From positions 1-35,396 of the forward strand of contig CAMIME010000023.1 of NCBI GenBank assembly GCA_946221035.1: DNA of 35,396 nt, given 5' to 3'. Below, in pieces: positions 1-6,605 of the stretch; within the stretch, counting starts at the first letter, position 1, and each line of letters begins with the position of its first letter. The notes under the pieces were generated by a model that did no database searches, had not been told where the DNA came from, and worked only from the letters and a program-made list of their open reading frames with translations. A program made the position numbers and the translations under genes. Source of the DNA: an uncultured Campylobacter sp. (GTDB lineage: Bacteria > Actinomycetota > Actinomycetes > Mycobacteriales > Mycobacteriaceae).

Positions 1-75
1 GCCCACCACCCCACCACCAGGGAAACCGCCAACCCAAGCCACCCGACCACCCAACCACCGCACCCCCATGCGGCC
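1..75 (-). other. G-rich segment after the ECF operon
   Basis: This short stretch lies just downstream of the last gene of the minus-strand ECF operon. On the minus strand it is very G-rich, with several GGG runs separated by 5-10 bases. A short CCGCA/TGCGG inverted repeat sits next to the stop codon. There is no U-tract, so it is not a classical intrinsic terminator. A loose G-quadruplex or a weak transcription-end signal is possible. I see no gene in it. Confidence 0.3.
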
Positions 76-1275
76 CTAACCCTGGAGCCACACCTCACTG
101 ACCTGGGCATACTTACCCACCTCCGCCGCGAAGGTCTCATCGTGGCAGGTGAGCACCACGGCCTGCCCGCGCGCCAAACCGGAGGCAACGATCGCGTGCG
201 CCCGGTCGCGGGCGGGGGCGTCGAGGCCGACGTCGGGCTCGTCGAGAAGCACGAGCGGTCGGCGCTGCCCGAACACCTGGGTGAGCTGCGCCAGCCGCAA
301 CCCCGCGGCCGGCAGATCCAAGGGGTGCATCTCGGGGTCCACACCGAGCTCCCCCACCGATGCCGGCGACACGAAGGCGCCCACGGTGGATTCGGCCACC
401 TGGTCAGCGGCACGCTGGAGCGCCAGCGAGACCGACACCCCTCGTGTGCGCCCCAGCCCAGGGTTGCCGTCCAAGCCGGCCATCGCCCGCAGCAGCGTCG
501 TCTTTCCCGCCCCGTTGGCCCCGCGCAACCACACCACCCCACCCGGTTGCACGGCAAGCCGGATGGGACCGGCCGTGAACACCGGCTCAGTGCGGGGGCG
601 GAGCTGCCACCACTTGCGGCCCTCGCTTCCCCGGGTCGCCACCACCTCGTCCAGGTCCATCGGCTCACCCACTGGCGCAACGCGAGAAGGCAAGCGCGGG
701 ACATGCGGGTCGGGCGGGCCCTCTACCAGCTTCCCGTCACGCAGCGTGAGCACCACCGAATCCAGCCCAACCACCGAATCCAGTCCAACCACCGAATCCA
801 GCCCAACCACCCTGTTGCCCAGCAGCACCACCCGCGACGGCAGCGCCGCGAGCAGATCCAGCACCTGGGTGGCGGAGTGGGGGTCGAGGCCGGCGAGGGG
901 GTCGTCGAGAAGCAGGGTGCGCGGCTCGATCACGGCGACGCAGGCGATGGCCAGGCGCCTCGTCTGACCGCCCGAAAGCCGCGCAGGGTGACGCTGCGCC
1001 AGGCCCGACAACCCGGCCGCCGCGAGCACGCGGGAACAGCGCTCCTCCATCTCGGCGCGCCCCACGCCGCGCTGCTCGAGAACGATGGCCACCTCTTCGA
1101 GCACCGTTTCGCGCAGGTAAGTGACGTGGGCGACCGGATCCTGCTGGACCACCGCGGCGTCGGGCCACGCGGCGTGCACGCGGCGGGCCACGGTGGAAAG
1201 CCCCGCGCCGGACCCGGCCACCACCTGCACCGTGCGGTGGCGCTCGAGGGCGTCCGCCAACAGCGTCAGATCCAT
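76..1275 (-). CDS. ECF transporter fused double ATPase (EcfA-EcfA' type)
   Basis: This 399-residue protein has two ABC ATPase domains in one chain and would energise the T and S components encoded just upstream. Domain 1 (about 1-185) has an intact LSGGQ signature at 100-104. Its Walker A reads GSGAGLST, with Leu26 in place of the essential Lys. The catalytic Glu is Asp125 and the H-loop position is Asn154. Domain 2 (about 235-399) has an intact Walker A (Lys258), Walker B with Glu346 and His378, but its signature is LPAAG at 321-325. One composite ATP site is therefore intact and the other is dead. The linker carries a VGLDSV hexapeptide repeat. The ATG at 1275 overlaps the T-component stop by 10 bp; an upstream in-frame ATG would extend it by 12 residues and is less likely. 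Confidence 0.85.
   Translation of the reverse strand: MDLTLLADALERHRTVQVVAGSGAGLSTVARRVHAAWPDAAVVQQDPVAHVTYLRETVLEEVAIVLEQRGVGRAEMEERCSRVLAAAGLSGLAQRHPARLSGGQTRRLAIACVAVIEPRTLLLDDPLAGLDPHSATQVLDLLAALPSRVVLLGNRVVGLDSVVGLDSVVGLDSVVLTLRDGKLVEGPPDPHVPRLPSRVAPVGEPMDLDEVVATRGSEGRKWWQLRPRTEPVFTAGPIRLAVQPGGVVWLRGANGAGKTTLLRAMAGLDGNPGLGRTRGVSVSLALQRAADQVAESTVGAFVSPASVGELGVDPEMHPLDLPAAGLRLAQLTQVFGQRRPLVLLDEPDVGLDAPARDRAHAIVASGLARGQAVVLTCHDETFAAEVGKYAQVSEVWLQG
752..811. repeat. 18-bp tandem repeat inside the ATPase gene
   Basis: Three 18-bp units (752-769, 770-787, 788-805) are nearly identical, with one C/T difference in unit 2. Six bases of a fourth unit follow. They encode repeats of VGLDSV at the end of ATPase domain 1. 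The unit is a multiple of three, so copy-number change would keep the reading frame. Confidence 0.9.
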
Positions 1276-1943
1276 GCCGCAACCACCAGGCACAACACCG
1301 GGAATCCCCACCGAATCGCTCGCTGCACGGGTGAATCAGCGACGGGGCGCAGCACCGTGCGACGCCCCTCGAGGTCGTAGCCTGCGGTCTCCAGCGCCTG
1401 GCCGCGCGCCGCACCCGTGGTGAGTAGCTCCGTGAGCACCGGCATGATCAGGTGCGGCACCACCGTGTTCGCCCGCACCGGGCGCCCCCGCAGCACATTG
1501 GCGTCTCGCACCACACGCACCCGCGCCGCACCCTGCGGAAACAGCTGCAACGTGGAACCCGCGAGGTACGACAACCGGTTGCCTCCGGGCACCGCTTGCA
1601 GCGCCTTGGCCAGGTCGGCCACCGTGAAAAACGTGCCCGCCGCCAGCAAAGAAGAAATCAGCGCCACGAAACGCAGGGTGAGCACGCCGGCGACCGCGAG
1701 GCCGTCGGCAGTCATGAGCGGGGCGATGCGTTCGGTGCCATAGGGGGCGTGGATGAGCAGCATCGACAGCGCCACCGGCAGCGCCAACGCTCCCACCGCG
1801 ACCAGCAGGGAGGCGTTGCGCACCCGCGCCGTGCCCAGCAGCAGCGCTACCCCGACGACGGCCGCCGAGGCCCACGGCTCGTTGATCCCCATCACCAGGA
1901 TCCAGCCGGAGAACCCGACGGCGAGCGCCGTGAATGGGTGCAC
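1266..1943 (-). CDS. ECF transporter T component (EcfT-like permease)
   Basis: This hydrophobic protein of about 225 residues is the membrane coupling subunit of an energy-coupling-factor importer. It has an N-terminal block of membrane helices and a cytoplasmic helical region with two Arg-Gly motifs (VLRGRP and AARGQA). These correspond to the coupling-helix motifs that dock on the ATPases. One or two C-terminal helices follow. It sits between the S-component gene (2-5 bp away) and the ATPase gene (10-bp overlap), so the three form a complete ECF module. The start is uncertain: GTG at 1943 is chosen, and TTG at 1946 adds one residue. No good ribosome-binding site is visible, so coupled translation is likely. 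Confidence 0.8.
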   Translation of the reverse strand: MHPFTALAVGFSGWILVMGINEPWASAAVVGVALLLGTARVRNASLLVAVGALALPVALSMLLIHAPYGTERIAPLMTADGLAVAGVLTLRFVALISSLLAAGTFFTVADLAKALQAVPGGNRLSYLAGSTLQLFPQGAARVRVVRDANVLRGRPVRANTVVPHLIMPVLTELLTTGAARGQALETAGYDLEGRRTVLRPVADSPVQRAIRWGFPVLCLVVAAWI

Positions 1944-1947
1944 CAAG

Positions 1948-2796
1948 CTACTTGTTCGCCGCCACCGACGCGCCCTCCGCGCCGGGGCCCGCGGCCGGGG
2001 CGAACGCGTCCACCGTGCGCCGCGGCAGCGCCTTGACCACCGCGTACGCGATCAGCATCACGATGACCTTATCCAGCGGGTCCGAGATAAAGGCCTGGAA
2101 GGTGACCGCCTGCAGCAGGGAGTTGCCCATCTCGCGGAACAGGCTCACCAGCGCGCCCGTGCCCACACCGGCGGTGCCGCCGTAGACGAACGCCGCCACC
2201 GGCGCTGCCACCGCGCCGCCCAGAAGGCCCAGGATGGCGCCGTAGAGCACCACCAGGCCGACGTTCTTGAACGCGTTGAAGCGGTGGATGAATTCTCCCG
2301 AGAGGTACCCGATCAGCGCCGCTCCCGCCGCGAACGGCAGCGCCGCCGGGTTGAGCAGGCCCCACACCACGTTGTTCAGCGCGCCCGTGGTCATACCGGC
2401 CACCGGGCCCGCCAGCGCCGCCACGAGCACGGTGCCGATGGCGTCCAGGTAGAGCGGAATGCCGATCGAGCCGACGATTTCACCCACGACCGAGTTGATG
2501 ATCATCGCGATCGGGATCAGCCCCAACGTGCGCGCCGGCAGCACCGGCACCGTTGCCACCAGCAGCAAGATGGTGCCCAGGCCGTAGCCCAGCAACGTGA
2601 TGATGCCGGATGTCGAGCCGGTGACGTTCTCCCAGTCGGTCGGGCGGGCGAGGACGAGGTACAGCCAGGTCAGCGCGATGATCGCGGCACCGGCCGCCAC
2701 CAGGGCGCGGCGGGCCGGGGTCCACTGCGCCGCAGCGCGTCCTGCGTTGGGGCGCGCGTCCAGGCCGCCCTGGGGTGGGTTCGGGGTGTGCGACAT
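1948..2796 (-). CDS. ECF transporter substrate-binding S component
   Basis: This 282-residue membrane protein has a polar N-terminal tail of about 28 residues and six or seven hydrophobic segments. The centre carries a LDAIGTVLVAALAGP-type helix, as in ECF S components that bind vitamins or nucleobases. I recognise it as an S component by its hydrophobic pattern and by the T and ATPase genes directly downstream. Its substrate family is not recognisable to me. The upstream nucleoside hydrolase suggests a nucleoside, base or ribose derivative, which is inference. The ATG has a GGAG site 6 nt upstream (2803-2806). Confidence 0.75.
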   Translation of the reverse strand: MSHTPNPPQGGLDARPNAGRAAAQWTPARRALVAAGAAIIALTWLYLVLARPTDWENVTGSTSGIITLLGYGLGTILLLVATVPVLPARTLGLIPIAMIINSVVGEIVGSIGIPLYLDAIGTVLVAALAGPVAGMTTGALNNVVWGLLNPAALPFAAGAALIGYLSGEFIHRFNAFKNVGLVVLYGAILGLLGGAVAAPVAAFVYGGTAGVGTGALVSLFREMGNSLLQAVTFQAFISDPLDKVIVMLIAYAVVKALPRRTVDAFAPAAGPGAEGASVAANK

Positions 2797-2877
2797 GTGT
2801 TACTCCAAGCATGGTGAAGGGGTAGGAAACCTCGCCCGCGCGCCTATGTCACCTCGGCCCGGGGCTGCCGGTTGGGC

Positions 2878-2883
2878 ATTCTA
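2878..2883 (-). promoter_or_regulatory. Possible -10 box for the ECF genes
   Basis: TAGAAT on the minus strand lies in the 91-bp gap between the nucleoside hydrolase stop and the S-component start. It could give the transporter genes an internal promoter with a leader of about 75 nt. No clear -35 and no recognised riboswitch motif were found in the leader. Confidence 0.35.
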
Positions 2884-2887
2884 GCAG

Positions 2888-3886
2888 CTAGTCCTCCGCG
2901 CGCCGGTGGCGCAGCTGGCTCAGCTCCGCATCGCCCGCGGCCACCTTCGCATGCACCTCGCAGGCCCACTCGAACCAGCCCCACGCAGCATCCACGTCCG
3001 CGTAAGTGACCAGCCGCGCGTTTGGTTCGCGACCCCAAATCCCGCGCAGATCCGCCACCGAGGTGCCCCGCATCAAGGGCGATTCCGCCTCCACATCCAC
3101 CGTGGTCACACGCCCCGAGTGCTCCACAAGCCCAAGGCCGACAAGCACCGCGAGCAGGTCGTGGATTTGCGCCCGGTAGCCCTCCCCCACCTCCTCGTGG
3201 AACTCAAAGTAGAAGCGAGTCATCTCGGGCAATTGCTTAGCGACGGCCACCTCCGGCCCCAACGCCCCCACCCACTTTTCCAGTAGTTCAGGGGTGAGCA
3301 ACATCTTTTCTGTCACGCCGAGGGTGCACAGGGTGAGCGGGACGCGTGTTTTGGCGAGGACCTCCGCGGCGGCGTGCGGGTCCACCCAGAAATTCCACTC
3401 CGCGCTCGGCGTGGTGTTGCCTGGGTAGTTCACGGCCCCTCCCATCACCGTGATGTGCTTCAGCTGCGCGAAGTGTTCGGGGTGCGCCTCGGCGAACGCG
3501 GCCAGGTTCGTCATCGGGCCGGTGACAATGAGGTGCAAGTCCTCCGTGCCGCGCTCGATGGCGTTGCACCACAGCGCGTCCCAGTCGCGCTCCACCTCCC
3601 GCTCGGGCGCGGTGGTGTACCCCAGACCGGTATCCCCGTGGGTTTCCGGGGTGGTGGTCAGTTCGCACACCAAGGGCTCGGGGCACCCCGCGGCGACGGG
3701 CACGATCGGGAGGCCGCACAGGGACAGCACCCACGCGGCGTTGCGTGCGCATTGGTCGGCGCGGGTGTTTCCGGAGGTCGTCGTTAAGCAATCGAGCTCG
3801 ATGAGGCCCGCGTGGGCCGCGGCGGTGAGCCAGATGATGGCGTACGTGTCATCGATGCCGGGGTCGCAATCCAAAATCACTCTCAC
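2888..3886 (-). CDS. Nucleoside hydrolase (IUNH family)
   Basis: This 332-residue enzyme is predicted to hydrolyse the N-glycosidic bond of ribonucleosides to base plus ribose. The N-terminus carries the calcium-binding signature DCDPGIDD (residues 6-13). The family motifs VTGPMTNLA and VMGG follow, as does a WNFWVDPHAA segment, where the final Asp is the fourth metal ligand in relatives. The GTG start at 3886 is preceded by an AAGGAAA site and overlaps the MFS stop as GTGA, so the two are coupled. A longer upstream reading frame exists but is the shadow of the MFS gene. Its position between an MFS transporter and an ECF importer suggests salvage of imported nucleosides. The base preference (uridine, inosine or other) cannot be read. 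Confidence 0.9.
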   Translation of the reverse strand: MRVILDCDPGIDDTYAIIWLTAAAHAGLIELDCLTTTSGNTRADQCARNAAWVLSLCGLPIVPVAAGCPEPLVCELTTTPETHGDTGLGYTTAPEREVERDWDALWCNAIERGTEDLHLIVTGPMTNLAAFAEAHPEHFAQLKHITVMGGAVNYPGNTTPSAEWNFWVDPHAAAEVLAKTRVPLTLCTLGVTEKMLLTPELLEKWVGALGPEVAVAKQLPEMTRFYFEFHEEVGEGYRAQIHDLLAVLVGLGLVEHSGRVTTVDVEAESPLMRGTSVADLRGIWGREPNARLVTYADVDAAWGWFEWACEVHAKVAAGDAELSQLRHRRAED

Positions 3887-5073
3887 GGTTTCGTTTCCTT
3901 TCCTATCGCGAGCCACACACCCAGCGCGACGGCGCACAGCGCGCCGCACATGGCGAACGCCCAGTTGAAGCCGAACGCCTGCGCCAGCGCTCCCACCACG
4001 ATCGGCGCGAGAATCTGGCCCGCATCCTGGGTCATCTGGAACGTGGACAATACCTTGCCGCCCGAGCGATCGTTGCCAATGATGTCCGCCAGCGACGCCT
4101 GCACCGCAGGCCCCATGAGCCCGCCGCCCACACCCGCGAGCGCCGACAGGGCGAGCAGCGGCCAAAAGCTCGTGGCCAGCCCGAGCGTGCCGGTGAAAAT
4201 CCCCGCGGCGACAAGACCCGCGAGGATTAGCGGGCGCCGGCCGATGCTGTCGGTGAGGCGTCCGGAAAATTGCATCGTTACCGCCATGCCCAGAGCGAAG
4301 GCGGTCAGCGCCAACCCGGAGGCTGCGGCCCCGTGCTCAAACACCGTTGCTGCAAACAGCGGCAACACCGCCACGCGCGCGCCCATATTGACGAAGCCGT
4401 TGGTAAATGCGCTGGCCAGCAGCGCACGGTAGGTCTGGTTGCCCCAGGCCTGACCCAGGCGCATAGGCGGCATCTTCGGCGGGAGCGGGTGCGCATCCGG
4501 CTTCGGGTGGGTCAGTGCCCACACCACGGCAGCCGCCGCACCCACCCCGATGCCGTAGATGGCAAACGGGATGCGGAAACCCAGAAACGACAAAGCCGCA
4601 CCCAGGACCGGGCCAAAGATGTTGCCCATGAGAAACGCGGTGGCGTAGATCGCGTTCGCGCGCCCCCGGATGCTCGGGTGCGTCACACGCACGATCAGGG
4701 CTTGCGCCGACAACGTGAACATGGTGGAGCCGAACCCAGCGATGAAGCGCAGCGCGAGAATGTGCCAATAGTCCTGCGCAAACGCCACGAAGAAGGTCGA
4801 CACCGCCACAATCACGAGCCCGGAGAGGTAGATCGGGCGCGACCCCAACTTGTCCACGAGCGCGCCCGCCCCTGGGGCACCCAAGAGCCTGGCCAGGGCA
4901 AAGACGGAAACGACCGCACCGGCCGCCGCCATGGACACACCGAAACTGCCCGCGAACTGCGGCAGGATCGGCGCGATCAGGCCGTAGCCGAGAGCGATGA
5001 TGAACGCCGAGCCGACCAACACCCAAATCGTGCGCGGGATTTTGTGGTGGGTGTGCGTGCCGGTTCGTTCCAT
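3883..5073 (-). CDS. MFS transporter, DHA1-like (12 TM)
   Basis: This 396-residue major facilitator protein has the two-times-six helix layout. The loop between helices 2 and 3 carries a GALVDKLGSRP motif (MFS motif A), and the second half repeats it as GRLTDSIGRRP. The N-terminal sequence (LGYGLIAPILPQFA) resembles drug/H+ antiporters of the TetA/DHA1 group rather than sugar importers. It is the first gene of the five-gene minus-strand operon, which makes nucleoside-related transport, or export of a toxic base, possible. The ATG at 5073 is chosen because it opens just before the first helix. A TATGGT box lies 8 nt upstream, and a GGGAGGT is too distant to be an ideal ribosome-binding site. 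Confidence 0.82.
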   Translation of the reverse strand: MERTGTHTHHKIPRTIWVLVGSAFIIALGYGLIAPILPQFAGSFGVSMAAAGAVVSVFALARLLGAPGAGALVDKLGSRPIYLSGLVIVAVSTFFVAFAQDYWHILALRFIAGFGSTMFTLSAQALIVRVTHPSIRGRANAIYATAFLMGNIFGPVLGAALSFLGFRIPFAIYGIGVGAAAAVVWALTHPKPDAHPLPPKMPPMRLGQAWGNQTYRALLASAFTNGFVNMGARVAVLPLFAATVFEHGAAASGLALTAFALGMAVTMQFSGRLTDSIGRRPLILAGLVAAGIFTGTLGLATSFWPLLALSALAGVGGGLMGPAVQASLADIIGNDRSGGKVLSTFQMTQDAGQILAPIVVGALAQAFGFNWAFAMCGALCAVALGVWLAIGKETKP

Positions 5074-5193
5074 GACCTGCCACCATAGACCTCCCGCTCG
5101 TGGGCCGGGGTTTCGCGACCCTATGACGCCACGATCGAACGCATGTGCGACAGGTGCCGAGTCGTGTCGGAGGCGGGTTCTAACGTGTCGGGC
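5074..5193. promoter_or_regulatory. Divergent promoter region, MFS operon and unknown gene
   Basis: Two divergent starts share 120 bp. TATGGT on the minus strand (5082-5087) lies 8 nt before the MFS ATG. TAACGT on the plus strand (5181-5186) lies 7 nt before the ATG at 5194. Both spacings fit leaderless transcripts. The -35 elements are not obvious. Confidence 0.4.
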
Positions 5194-5691
5194 ATGAAGT
5201 TCTTTCGATACCCCAGCACCCGTTCCACCTCCCTCGACACCTCCCTCGACGCCGCCCAGCTGCGCGACCGCCACCCGGAAACCCTCGACGCCATCAGCGC
5301 CGTCATGCACCACCCCCGCTCACTTTCGCGCCCCACCGCCACCTGGCGACCACCCATGATCACGCTGCCGCGCGAAGGCAACGGGCCACAACTTTCGGTG
5401 GCGGTCACCCGCCGCCGCGTCGGGCCGCGCGCCCGGGCCAGGATCCGCGGCTTCGGCCAAGACCAGGTGCCCGCCTACCTCATCGAACTCCGGGTCGCGG
5501 ACACCTCCGGCGTCCCCACCGACCGGCGCCTCGCCGAAGCGTGGGTCCGCGCGCTGCTTCCCGACGACTGCGCGCACACCGTCCACGAGCTGCCCTCCGC
5601 ACGCGCGGCAACGTACGTCTGGCTTGTCGACGGCACCTTCGGCCCCATCGAATCGCCCTCCTCAATGTTCGAGGGGCTCGCGGCCGCATAA
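5194..5691 (+). CDS. Conserved hypothetical protein, 165 aa
   Basis: I do not recognise this family. The protein is soluble, rich in Arg and Pro, without a signal peptide or membrane segment. It contains a central VAVTRRRVGPRARARIRGFG stretch and a C-terminal YVWLVDGTFGP segment. GC-rich codon use resembles the neighbours, so it looks native. The ATG at 5194 is chosen because a TAACGT box lies 7 nt upstream and the 17 extra upstream codons look non-coding. Its 3' end faces the acidic-protein gene with only 9 bp between the stops. Confidence 0.7.
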   Translation: MKFFRYPSTRSTSLDTSLDAAQLRDRHPETLDAISAVMHHPRSLSRPTATWRPPMITLPREGNGPQLSVAVTRRRVGPRARARIRGFGQDQVPAYLIELRVADTSGVPTDRRLAEAWVRALLPDDCAHTVHELPSARAATYVWLVDGTFGPIESPSSMFEGLAAA

Positions 5692-5700
5692 AACCCGTGC

Positions 5701-6555
5701 CTAGACCTCGTCCTCTGGGTCGAGGGCGCCCGCCTCGAGCTCGTCGTCGACACCGGTGTCGTCGTCGGTGTCCTCGGTGTCGTCTGAGTCGTCAGTGTCC
5801 TCGGTGTCCTCGGTGTCATCGTCCTGGCCGAAGATGTCGTACACGTCCGGCTCGTCGAAGTCGTCGTCCACAGGCAGCAGTTGCGATTCCCAGTCCTCCG
5901 CCTGATCAGCGGCCAGCGAAAGCACATCGAAGAGCCGGTCGAAGTCGGTGAAGCTGCCCAGCTCCAGGCGCTCCGCGTCGGCCACGGCCTCGTCGTGGAT
6001 GGCGTCGAAGAGGCGGGCCCGGTCCTCGTCCGAGAGCTCGGCGTCGCCGTCGGATTCCCAAAGCTCGCCCTCGGCGTCGTCGATGACGTCGTCGTAATCG
6101 TCGGGCAGCGCCACGAACGACACCTTGGCGTTGGGCACCCCGTCGACGGCCTCCACCACCACCTGCAGCTCAGCGTTCTGGCCAACCTCGGCGCGCACCT
6201 GCTGCGGGTTCAGGTGGTCCTGGAAGAACTCGAGGTCCCCGATGCGCTCGTCGGTGCCCTCGAGCAGGTCGCGCAGCACGGTGACCACCTGGTCGGTGGC
6301 CATGTGCTCCGCCACCGCCGCCACGGCGTCGGCGACGGAGAACACCACGGCCACCAGGACGGCCTCGAACTCGTCGTCGTCCTCATCCACATCCGCGGCG
6401 GCGATGTAAACGTTCGCCGCGGGCAGGTGGGCGTCGATCTCCACGAACTGGATCTCCAACGCGGCGTTCATAGGCACGAACAGGGTTTCCCCGCCGACGC
6501 GCGACTCGATCCCTTCACGGTCAAGCGCGGCGGCAATGTCCTCGAAAAAGCTCAT
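5701..6555 (-). CDS. Acidic hypothetical protein, possible YbjN-like fold
   Basis: This 284-residue soluble protein is extremely acidic. The N-terminus (about 1-125: SFFEDIAAALDREGIESRV, then a hydrophobic beta-rich stretch) resembles the YbjN / secretion-chaperone-like fold, but this is a weak guess. A second alpha/beta region follows (about 126-240). The tail (about 245-284) is almost pure Asp/Glu/Thr, built from short DDTED-type repeats. No catalytic motif is visible. The ATG has an AAGGAAA site upstream and a TAGGCT -10 box about 55 bp upstream. It may act as a binding partner or chaperone-like protein; function is unknown. Confidence 0.75.
   Translation of the reverse strand: MSFFEDIAAALDREGIESRVGGETLFVPMNAALEIQFVEIDAHLPAANVYIAAADVDEDDDEFEAVLVAVVFSVADAVAAVAEHMATDQVVTVLRDLLEGTDERIGDLEFFQDHLNPQQVRAEVGQNAELQVVVEAVDGVPNAKVSFVALPDDYDDVIDDAEGELWESDGDAELSDEDRARLFDAIHDEAVADAERLELGSFTDFDRLFDVLSLAADQAEDWESQLLPVDDDFDEPDVYDIFGQDDDTEDTEDTDDSDDTEDTDDDTGVDDELEAGALDPEDEV
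5757..5822. repeat. Low-complexity 9-bp repeats encoding the acidic tail
   Basis: The unit gtcctcggt and close variants recur here and encode the Asp/Glu/Thr tail of the minus-strand acidic protein. Both DNA and protein are repetitive, so length is likely to vary between strains. Confidence 0.7.
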
Positions 6556-6605
6556 GGCAGTGGTTTCCTTTACGCTTCGAACCGGCGCCCCTGGTTGGGC
6601 CTGCC

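Noticed and set aside
142..1380. Plus-strand 412-residue frame
   Set aside because: Shadow of the fused ECF ATPase; low-complexity His/Arg/Gln composition with no motif.
2797..2887. Possible riboswitch before the ECF S component
   Set aside because: I looked for TPP-like and other conserved cores in the leader and found none; it is left as a plain leader.
3887..4165. Upstream extension of the nucleoside hydrolase
   Set aside because: It overlaps the MFS gene in another frame; the DCDPGIDD motif sits at the normal distance from the GTG at 3886.
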